In this document: one piece after another, positions 23,796 through 30,442 of the stretch | Layout: every line of letters starts with the position of its first letter | How positions within the stretch are numbered: the stretch's first letter is position 1 | Assembly (NCBI RefSeq): GCF_051851475.1 | Contig: NZ_JBPUSJ010000005.1 | Span: forward strand, 248,001 to 312,000 | Source: Carboxylicivirga taeanensis | GTDB taxonomy: Bacteria > Bacteroidota > Bacteroidia > Bacteroidales > Marinilabiliaceae | Length of the DNA: 64,000 nucleotides | Direction of reading: 5' to 3' | Program-made: the position numbers and the translations under genes | Notes under the pieces: generated by a model | The model's database searches: none | Told to the model about the DNA's origin: nothing | What the model saw: only the letters and a program-made list of their open reading frames with translations

Positions 23796-23842
23796 AGTAT
23801 CAAGATGTAAGTATCAAGACCAGGCAACCTCCTGTTGGTTGC
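23796..23842 (-). repeat. Direct repeat plus hairpin in the glyA 5' leader
   Basis: AGTATCAAGA occurs twice (23796-23805 and 23810-23819, spacing 14). Next to it GCAACC/GGTTGC (23824-23842) can form a 6-bp stem. On the minus strand the order is hairpin, then TCTTGATACT twice, then the glyA ATG. Confidence 0.6.
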
Positions 23843-23975
23843 TGAGTGATGAATACTGACTGATTATGATAATTGATTTATACTATTTCTCTTTTGCCTG
23901 CCGTTGCAAGTCAACTGTTATTGAATATGGCACTTAGGTGTCATGCTTCAACACGCTGTTTTTATCAAGGGAACA

Positions 23976-23983
23976 CAAATTTA
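23976..23983 (-). promoter_or_regulatory. -7 promoter box for glyA
   Basis: TAAATTTG on the minus strand fits TAnnTTTG. No convincing -33 box; a T-rich stretch lies at about that distance. Confidence 0.5.
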
Positions 23984-24253
23984 CGCGAACCAGTCGATAA
24001 AAAAAACATTGCAGTTTATAACTTTTTATGAGATGCAAAAATGACAAACAGCAACATTGATATCATTCATCTTTTTGGCTTGCAAAGCTCATAAAAGTGC
24101 CTCGGGAGAAATACTTTGTTGATTGTTGTGAAAAAGCTATTAACCCAGCTTTGTTGGCCAACTGATTTTGTTTAACCAAGGGCTTTAAATCTACACCTTG
24201 CACCCAAAATCAGTATTGCCACGCACTTCGGACAAGGTGCTCCGGGCGTAACA

Positions 24254-26032
24254 CTAATCATCCGAATAGTGGATGAGAACTCGTCGGTACACCGAGAATA
24301 TTTTCGATTTAGATACAAAACCGAGGTATTTTCCACCTTTAACAACTGGTAGATTCCAGGCACTGGTGTCTTCAAATTTCCGCATCACCCGATCCATGTT
24401 TTCATCAATCTCAATCATGGCCGGCGGGATAGACATCAGCTCTTCAACAGTGGTTTCGCTGTAAAGTTCATTGTTAAACATGATTTCTCGAATATCATCA
24501 AGCAGCACAATGCCGCGGAGCTTATCCTGATGATCGATAACCGGGAAGATATTGCGTCGTGAGGTGGAAATTACTTTAACCAGCTCTCCAAGCGTCATCT
24601 CCGGATAGATGCATTTAAAGTCCGTTTCGAGTACTTTCTCCAGGCGCATGAGCGTTAGTACCGCTTTATCCTTATGGTGGGTAATGAGCTCGCCTTTCTG
24701 GGCCAGGTGCTTGGTGTATAAAGAGTGCGGCTCAAAATACATAATGGTGAGGTAGGCAATGGTGGAGGTAATCATCAGCGGAATGAAAAGACCATAGCCG
24801 TTGGTAATTTCAGCAATCAGGAAGATAGCTGTTAAGGGGGCATGCATCACACCCGCCATCAGTCCGGCCATCCCTACTAAGGTAAAATGCGAGGCTGGCA
24901 GGTTAGATATTCCCAGTGTATTAATCAAACGGGCAAACAGGTATCCGGTAACACCACCCATAAAAAGCGTAGGGGCAAAAATTCCGCCAATACCGCCGCT
25001 ACCGGTTGTAGCTGCCGTAGCAAATACTTTAAAAATGATTAGCAACACCAAAAAGGCGATTAAGGCCCAGGTGTTATCGTGCCAGGCATAGAAGAAACTC
25101 TCGCCCATAACGGCCTGGCTGTTACCGTTTAAAAGGGCAATAATGGTATTGTATCCTTCACCATAAAGTGGGGGAAAGAGAAAAATAAGTAAACTCAGCG
25201 ATAAGCCGCCTACAATCCATTTTGAAAACGGATTTTTCATTTTGCCAAACTGCTTTTCGGTGCTCATAATGCCTCTGGTGAAATAGAGGGATATAAACCC
25301 GGCAATAATTCCCAATAGGAGGTAGTAGGGAATATTATTTAGGACAAAAGGAGCTTCCAGTGTAAAGGCAAACTCGGCGCCTTTGCCCAGGAAGAAATAG
25401 GCAATAGTGGAGGCGGTAATGGCTGAAATAAGCAGAGGGACCAATGAGGCCATGGTCAAATCGAGCATGAGCACTTCCAGAGTAAATACCAGCCCGGCAA
25501 TAGGGGCCTTAAAGATACCAGCTATGGCACCTGCAGCGCCACAGCCCATAAGCAGAATAAGGGTTTTGTTATTCATTCTGAACAGGCGCCCCAGTGAAGA
25601 ACCAATGGAGGCTCCGGTTAATACAATGGGGGCCTCCGCACCAACTGAACCACCAAAGCCAATGGTAAACGTACTGGTAACAATGGACGAGTAGTTGTTG
25701 TGACTTTTAATATTTCCGCCCTTTTTGGAGATGGCATAGAGGATTTTGCTCACACCATGTCCCAGGTTATCTTTTACAAAATATTTTATGATCAGGATGG
25801 TTATCAGGATACCTACCATCGGATAGGCCAGGTAGAGGTAATTACCATTTTCGAGACTGAAATTTTCTGTCAGGAAATGATGGGTGTAATGAACTGTGTT
25901 TTTTAGTGTTACAGCTGCCAGGCCACTGAATACTCCAACCAGCAGACTCAGCAGCAGAATAAAGTGTTTTTGGCTGATGTGTTTCACCCGCCAAATAAGA
26001 ATTTTCCCGATTATCCGATTGATTTTGTTCAT
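24254..26032 (-). CDS. ClC family chloride channel/antiporter with CBS pair, first paralogue
   Basis: Inner-membrane ClC protein of about 592 residues. The membrane part (about 25-440) shows GFGGSVGAEAPIVLTG, a variant of the GREGP selectivity loop that keeps the gating glutamate, and TGSGGIGGIFAPTLFMG for the GxFxP anion-binding motif. The C-terminal 150 residues contain two CBS domains (LGELVKVISTSRRNIFPVID, MRKFEDTSAWNLPVVKGGKY), which bind adenine nucleotides in related proteins. The ATG at 26032 is preferred over a GTG three codons upstream, because a TACTTTTG promoter box begins at that GTG. Chloride or fluoride selectivity cannot be fixed. A second paralogue lies at 28522-30285. Confidence 0.92.
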   Translation of the reverse strand: MNKINRIIGKILIWRVKHISQKHFILLLSLLVGVFSGLAAVTLKNTVHYTHHFLTENFSLENGNYLYLAYPMVGILITILIIKYFVKDNLGHGVSKILYAISKKGGNIKSHNNYSSIVTSTFTIGFGGSVGAEAPIVLTGASIGSSLGRLFRMNNKTLILLMGCGAAGAIAGIFKAPIAGLVFTLEVLMLDLTMASLVPLLISAITASTIAYFFLGKGAEFAFTLEAPFVLNNIPYYLLLGIIAGFISLYFTRGIMSTEKQFGKMKNPFSKWIVGGLSLSLLIFLFPPLYGEGYNTIIALLNGNSQAVMGESFFYAWHDNTWALIAFLVLLIIFKVFATAATTGSGGIGGIFAPTLFMGGVTGYLFARLINTLGISNLPASHFTLVGMAGLMAGVMHAPLTAIFLIAEITNGYGLFIPLMITSTIAYLTIMYFEPHSLYTKHLAQKGELITHHKDKAVLTLMRLEKVLETDFKCIYPEMTLGELVKVISTSRRNIFPVIDHQDKLRGIVLLDDIREIMFNNELYSETTVEELMSIPPAMIEIDENMDRVMRKFEDTSAWNLPVVKGGKYLGFVSKSKIFSVYRRVLIHYSDD

Positions 26033-26040
26033 AGTGGGCA

Positions 26041-26048
26041 CAAAAGTA
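26041..26048 (-). promoter_or_regulatory. -7 promoter box for the first ClC gene
   Basis: TACTTTTG on the minus strand lies only nine bases before the ATG at 26032, which would make the transcript nearly leaderless. No good -33 element. Confidence 0.4.
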
Positions 26049-26146
26049 ATACAAATACAACGACAATATTTTTTGGAGTATTTTTTTTAACGAATCTTAA
26101 TAGAAATAGCCTGTTGTGTTAAGGTAAGCATTAATTTTTTTAACTA

Positions 26147-26173
26147 AAAAAGGGAGCTGTCAGCTCCCTTTTT
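26147..26173 (-). terminator. Symmetrical terminator after the HNH/HTH gene
   Basis: AAAAAGGGAGCTG and CAGCTCCCTTTTT form a 13-bp perfect inverted repeat with T-runs on both strands, so it can work in either direction. On the minus strand it ends the transcript of the gene at 26204 before the ClC promoter. Confidence 0.88.
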
Positions 26174-26203
26174 ATTCCAGGTTATTCTATTTTTTAGCTT
26201 AGG

Positions 26204-26767
26204 CTACATCTTTGGCTCTATCTCTGCCCAGTTTTCCTTTCGGGCAATACGGCTTACCTGCATCTCACTCACACAAAAAAGTTTGGCAATGAGGTTTTGT
26301 TTAACGCCTTTTTCAAGCATGCCTTTAATTACAGCTACATCGTCTTTCGATAGTTTGGAGCTCGTTACTACTTTGCCAGCTTTCTTGCGCGCTTCCTGAA
26401 GCACCTTGTGCATGCGTTTGTAGCTTTCGGCTTTGGTAACCCATTTCAGGTTAGTGTAGTAGTTGTTTTGCTTGTTCCAGTCGAGGTGGATAACAACATC
26501 CTGATCTTCCGCTGTTTTTTCAACAAAGTACTCGGCTGTGAGTTTATGAACTAAAAACGATTTCTTTTGGCCTTGTACCCGCAGGCTCACATTAAAGAAG
26601 CCTTTGATGTTGCCAAGTTTAACAATGCGGCCATCAACCTTGTCGTAGCAATAGCTTTTTATTCGTCCGTAGTTACTTATTTCATACTTTTTGTCGGTAA
26701 ACGTAAGCTCTTTCCACTGCTCGTCGTCAATTTTTCGAAGCTTGCGCTCATTCATGTTTGGTTTCAT
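26204..26767 (-). CDS. NUMOD4/HNH endonuclease-like protein with C-terminal helix-turn-helix
   Basis: Stand-alone DNA-binding protein of about 187 residues. EQWKELTFTDKKYEISNYGR near the N-terminus is a NUMOD4 motif. VHKLTAEYFV followed by VIHLDWNKQNNYYTNLKWVT is the HNH-like region, in which the first residue of the usual N-H-x-D-G-N is replaced (I-H-L-D-W-N), so catalysis may be lost. The last 50 residues (SKDDVAVIKGMLEKGVKQNL, SEMQVSRIARKENW) resemble a resolvase/NUMOD-type helix-turn-helix. Possible starts are 26815, 26767 and 26755; I chose 26767. It may be a domesticated homing-endonuclease relative acting as a regulator. It has its own promoter and terminator, so it behaves as an independent unit. 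Confidence 0.78.
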   Translation of the reverse strand: MKPNMNERKLRKIDDEQWKELTFTDKKYEISNYGRIKSYCYDKVDGRIVKLGNIKGFFNVSLRVQGQKKSFLVHKLTAEYFVEKTAEDQDVVIHLDWNKQNNYYTNLKWVTKAESYKRMHKVLQEARKKAGKVVTSSKLSKDDVAVIKGMLEKGVKQNLIAKLFCVSEMQVSRIARKENWAEIEPKM

Positions 26768-26884
26768 TGTTTTCAGGTTAAAGGTTGAAAATAACAGATA
26801 TCCTCTTTCTGGCATCCATCAGGGGTATAGTACTTTTTTTGAGAGAAATTTTAGGGATTTCTACTAACCGTTAAAAAGTATTAG

Positions 26885-26914
26885 CAAAATTATAAAAAGG
26901 ATTGGTCAATCCAA
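26885..26914 (-). promoter_or_regulatory. Promoter of the HNH/HTH gene with overlapping palindrome
   Basis: On the minus strand TTG at 26912-26914 is followed after 19 bases by TAATTTTG (26885-26892), a good TTG/TAnnTTTG pair. The palindrome GGATTG-GT-CAATCC (26899-26912) fills the space just after the -33 element and could be an operator. Confidence 0.6.
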
Positions 26915-26996
26915 TATGCAGCTGACCTATAGTGTTGTTAAAAAAAGTTAAGTTTAAAAGACTTCAGAATCTTCGCACCTGATTGGAGGAGCAGAA

Positions 26997-27029
26997 TTGA
27001 TTCAAAATATTCGGCATTTTATATCTTTG
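26997..27029 (+). promoter_or_regulatory. Promoter of the Cpn10-like gene
   Basis: TTG at 26997-26999 is followed after 22 bases by TATCTTTG (27022-27029), which fits TAnnTTTG. The ATG is 20 bases further on. Confidence 0.6.
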
Positions 27030-27049
27030 TGGCCTAAAATGCTATTACA

Positions 27050-27433
27050 ATGTCGTTAGGAATAGATGATAAGGAATTAGAAAAATTTATTTTAGTTGGC
27101 GATCGTATTTTACTAAAACCCCGCGTGCCGCAGAGTAAAACGAAGTCGGGCCTGTATCTGCCTCCAAGTGTTCAGGAAAAGGAGAAGGTGCATAGCGGCT
27201 ACATTGTAAAGGTGGGACCTGGCTACCCGATACCCGCTGTGGCCGAAGAGGATGAGGTGTGGAAGAAAAAGTCCGATGCCGTAAAGTATGTGCCTTTACA
27301 ACCTCAAGAAGGAGATTTGGCCATTTACCTGCAAAGTGGCGGGTATGAGATTGAGTATAAGAATGAGAAATATGTAATTGTTTCGCAGTCATCGGTGTTA
27401 ATGGTGATTAGAGACGAAGGGCTGTTTGTTTAA
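27050..27433 (+). CDS. Cpn10/GroES-like co-chaperone family protein
   Basis: 127-residue protein with the Cpn10 beta-barrel signature: FILVGDRILLKPRVPQSKTK (about 13-32) then SGLYLPPS, the mobile-loop equivalent, and C-terminal EYKNEKYVIVSQSSVLMVI. It is longer than true GroES (about 90-97) because of an insert after GYIVKVGPGYPIP (about 55-85, EEDEVWKKKSDAVKYVPLQ). No groEL is adjacent, so it is a divergent paralogue and not the main GroES. Its stop is 25 bases before the dus start; the two genes are likely co-transcribed from the promoter at 26997-27029. The client or partner is unknown. Confidence 0.82.
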   Translation: MSLGIDDKELEKFILVGDRILLKPRVPQSKTKSGLYLPPSVQEKEKVHSGYIVKVGPGYPIPAVAEEDEVWKKKSDAVKYVPLQPQEGDLAIYLQSGGYEIEYKNEKYVIVSQSSVLMVIRDEGLFV

Positions 27434-27458
27434 AATAAAGGCTCAGAAAAAGATTGAA

Positions 27459-28517
27459 ATGGGAGAAAAAGTCATCACTAATAAGATGAATTACTGGAAA
27501 GAAGGCAATGGGCCTTTCTGGGCGCTGGCGCCTATGGAAGATGTAACAGATACGGTTTTCAGAGAGGTGGTTATGCGCTTATCAAAGCCCGGTAATCTGC
27601 ACCTGCTGTTTAGTGAATTTTTGTCGACCGATGGATTTTGTCATCCGGTTGGGAAAGAAAAGGTGGTTCATCGCTTTCATGTTAACGCCAGTGAGTTAGC
27701 GCTTGCAAAACGTGATAACGTTAAACTGGTGGCCCAAATATGGGGAACCGATCCAGAAAAGTTTTACCAGACAGCTAAATACATTGCTGAAGAAACCATT
27801 TTCGATGGTATTGATATTAACATGGGCTGCCCCATGAAAAACATCATCAAAAAAGGCGCTTGTTCGGCATTAATCAATACACCCGAATTAGCACGGGAAA
27901 TAATAACAGCGGTGCACGAAGCCAGTGATTTACCCTTGAGCGTTAAAACCCGGGTCGGATTTAAATCGGTGGTGACCGAGCCTTGGATTACGAACCTGTT
28001 AAATTCTGAAGCCGATGCCATTATTGTGCACGGACGCATCCAAAAAATGATGTCGGAAGGGGAAGCCGATTGGAACGAAATTGCCAAAGCCGTAGCTTTA
28101 CGTGATCAGATCAACCCAAACATCAAGTTGCTTGGTAATGGTGATGTGATGTCCATTGGGGAATCTTTGACTAAAGTGGATCAGTTTGGAGTCGATGGTG
28201 TTATGGTGGGCCGCGGGATATTTCATAATCCGTGGTTTTATAACCCTTCTTACGAACCGGATATGGAAGAGCGTATAGAAGCTTTGCGTCTGCATGCGTC
28301 ACTTTATGCCCAAACCTGGCAAGGAGTGAAGCCCTGGTCGATTCTCAAACGTTTCTTTAAAATATATACCAATAGTTTTCCGGGAGCGGTGCAGTTAAGG
28401 GCGCAGCTAATGGAAACTAATGGCTTTGAGGAAGTCGAAGCAATTTTAAATGATTTTTTGGCCGAACAGGAAAGGCGAAAGCATGCCGGTACTGGAGCGG
28501 ACGAGGAAGCTTTATAG
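27459..28517 (+). CDS. dus: tRNA-dihydrouridine synthase family protein
   Basis: FMN-dependent enzyme that reduces uridine to dihydrouridine in tRNA. The TIM barrel opens with FWALAPMEDVTDTVFREVV (about 20-38). The catalytic-cysteine region is INMGCPMKNIIKKGACSAL (about 125-143), LPLSVKTRVGF follows (about 165-175), and C-terminal GDVMSIGES and GVMVGRGIFHNPW bind FMN phosphate. About 352 residues. A TTG at 27426 is in frame but overlaps the Cpn10-like gene; ATG 27459 is preferred and ATG 27486 (MNYWKEGN) is possible. Converges on the second ClC gene with only four bases between stops. Subfamily (DusA, B or C) not assigned. Confidence 0.9.
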   Translation: MGEKVITNKMNYWKEGNGPFWALAPMEDVTDTVFREVVMRLSKPGNLHLLFSEFLSTDGFCHPVGKEKVVHRFHVNASELALAKRDNVKLVAQIWGTDPEKFYQTAKYIAEETIFDGIDINMGCPMKNIIKKGACSALINTPELAREIITAVHEASDLPLSVKTRVGFKSVVTEPWITNLLNSEADAIIVHGRIQKMMSEGEADWNEIAKAVALRDQINPNIKLLGNGDVMSIGESLTKVDQFGVDGVMVGRGIFHNPWFYNPSYEPDMEERIEALRLHASLYAQTWQGVKPWSILKRFFKIYTNSFPGAVQLRAQLMETNGFEEVEAILNDFLAEQERRKHAGTGADEEAL

Positions 28518-28521
28518 TTTA

Positions 28522-30285
28522 TTAAAATTGTTTCAGCTGGTTACGGTAAGCGGTAAATGCATTGGCCCGAGAGATAAATCCAAGGTATTTACCCTTATCG
28601 ATTACAGCGATATTAAAGCGTCCCGATTTGCGAAATATTTCGACTAAATCTTCCATACTGTCATCCGGACTGATGTAATATTCGGGCATGTACATCAGGT
28701 CTTTCACAAAAGTGGTGGTGTAAAGCTCAGGTTTAAAGATGATTTTACGGATGTCGTCCATCTTAATCATGCCATGCAACTGCCCATTCTCATCAACTAC
28801 AGGAAATAAATTGCGGTGTGCCTCAGAAACTACTTTCACCAGATCGCCCAAGTTAGCATCGGGCTGAATCTTGGCAAAGTCATTTTCTATGAGGTTCTTA
28901 ATCTCCATCATGGTTAAAACAGCCTGGTCTTTATCATGCGTAATAAGCTCCCGTCTTTGGGCCAGCTGATGGGTATATACCGAGTGTTTAACAAATGTTT
29001 TAGTAGTCGCAAATGAGGCGGTTGCCGTAATCATTAGTGGCAAAAACATTTGGTAGCCACCCGATAAGTCAGCAATTAAAAAGATACCAGTCAGCGGGGC
29101 CTGCAATACGCCTGCAATGAGGCCTGCCATGCCAATTAAAGCGAAGTTAGGAGCGTGCAATTGGTGAAAACCCAGCTTGTTAATGATGGTGGCAAAAAGC
29201 AATCCGGTGTTGGCGCCCATAAACAGGGTGGGGGCAAAGATACCACCAACACCACCGCTGCCAAAAGTAAGCGATGCGGCTACAACCTTTAGTAAAATAA
29301 TTATACTCAACAGGCTGGCCAGAGCTACAAAATTATTGGTTAGTGGCGCAAATATTGAACCATCAAATACATGGCTGGTGTCACCTGCCAGGGCCAGGTT
29401 AATAAACTCGTAGCCTTCGCCGTACAGGGAAGGAAAAAAGAACAAGAGTGACCCTAGTAACAGGCTGCCAGCCAACAGTCTGTAACGCCGCCGCTTGAAC
29501 TTTTCAAACCACTGCTCAATCAGTATGTAAACCCGTGTGAAATAGGTGGCCACAAAACCAGCAATAATGCCTAATAGAATGTAGTAGATCAAATCTTTTA
29601 ACTCATAGGTATGTGTCACTTCAAAAGGGTACACAACTTCTTGCCCCATAAATAAATAGGAGGTCACAACAGCAGAAATGGAGGCCATTAATATGGGGAC
29701 CAGTGAAGCCAGTGTTAAGTCGAGCATGATGACTTCAAGGGCAAACACAATGGCTGCAATCGGGGCTTTAAATATGGCCGCCATTGCGCCGGCACAGGCG
29801 CAGCCCAGCAGCAACTTTATCTGACGATAGTTGAGCCGAAACAACTGACCCACATTACTGCCAATTGCCGCTCCGGTGGATACAGTTGGCCCCTCTAAAC
29901 CAACACTGCCACCAAACCCTACGGTTAATGCACTGGTTATGATGGACGAGAACATGTTGTGGGGCCGCATCTGCCCCTGACTTTTAGAAATGGCATACAG
30001 CACGTTGGGAATCCCATGTCTGACCGGGCGTTTAATAACATATTTAATAAATAATACCGATAGTAATATGCCGATGGAAGGGGTAATAAGGTAGAGGTAG
30101 CCTTTGCTGTTTTGTGTATAATGGTGAACCAGCTCACTTATAAAATGCACCGAATTTTTTATGATAACAGCCCCCAATCCGGCGCCTATGCCTACCAGTA
30201 TGCTTAAAATCATCATAAACTGACGATTGCTTACATGCCTTAAGCGCCAGACTAAAAATTGTCGGAAAAGGGATTTTCGGTTCAT
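28522..30285 (-). CDS. ClC family chloride channel/antiporter with CBS pair, second paralogue
   Basis: 587 residues and clearly homologous along its whole length to the first paralogue (24254-26032), including the start (RQFLVWRLRHVSNRQFMMIL). It has the more canonical selectivity loop GGSVGLEGPTVSTGAAIG with the gating glutamate, and TFGSGGVGGIFAPTLFMGA for the anion-binding region. The C-terminal CBS pair is LGDLVKVVSEAHRNLFPVVD and EIFRKSGRFNIAVIDKGKYL. The gene is monocistronic by position and converges on dus. The two copies probably arose by duplication and differ in the Ala/Leu-Glu-Ala/Gly positions of the loop, which may alter anion preference. Confidence 0.93.
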   Translation of the reverse strand: MNRKSLFRQFLVWRLRHVSNRQFMMILSILVGIGAGLGAVIIKNSVHFISELVHHYTQNSKGYLYLITPSIGILLSVLFIKYVIKRPVRHGIPNVLYAISKSQGQMRPHNMFSSIITSALTVGFGGSVGLEGPTVSTGAAIGSNVGQLFRLNYRQIKLLLGCACAGAMAAIFKAPIAAIVFALEVIMLDLTLASLVPILMASISAVVTSYLFMGQEVVYPFEVTHTYELKDLIYYILLGIIAGFVATYFTRVYILIEQWFEKFKRRRYRLLAGSLLLGSLLFFFPSLYGEGYEFINLALAGDTSHVFDGSIFAPLTNNFVALASLLSIIILLKVVAASLTFGSGGVGGIFAPTLFMGANTGLLFATIINKLGFHQLHAPNFALIGMAGLIAGVLQAPLTGIFLIADLSGGYQMFLPLMITATASFATTKTFVKHSVYTHQLAQRRELITHDKDQAVLTMMEIKNLIENDFAKIQPDANLGDLVKVVSEAHRNLFPVVDENGQLHGMIKMDDIRKIIFKPELYTTTFVKDLMYMPEYYISPDDSMEDLVEIFRKSGRFNIAVIDKGKYLGFISRANAFTAYRNQLKQF

Positions 30286-30442
30286 GGTAACTGATTGTTA
30301 GAGCAAGGTAATGAAAATTGTAGATTTAATTGTTTTTAGGGGTTCATTACAATATTAAAAACTTTTTCAGGAAATTCCTGTTTAAAGGATGGATGTAAAA
30401 ACTAAACATCGTATTACTACACCGCTATTAATTGCTTAAAGT

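Larger units (their letters stand above)
23784..24253. other. Intergenic region upstream of glyA
   Basis: 470 bases without a supported gene. The right part is the tail beyond the ClC gene, including a GTTGGCCAAC palindrome (24153-24162) and an interrupted inverted repeat CACCTTG/CAAGGTG (24194-24239). The left part is the predicted glyA leader with a promoter box, direct repeats and a hairpin. No known riboswitch consensus was recognised. Confidence 0.6.

Noticed and set aside
23784..23975. Riboswitch in the glyA leader
   Set aside because: Long leader and a hairpin are present, but no known glycine, tetrahydrofolate or SAM aptamer consensus could be recognised.
24172..24375. 67-codon open frame overlapping the end of the first ClC gene
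   Set aside because: Overlaps the CBS domain in another frame; Cys-rich ending looked curious but no support was found.
26204..26815. Active homing endonuclease or mobile element
   Set aside because: No flanking repeats, intron or intein were found, and the HNH motif is degraded.
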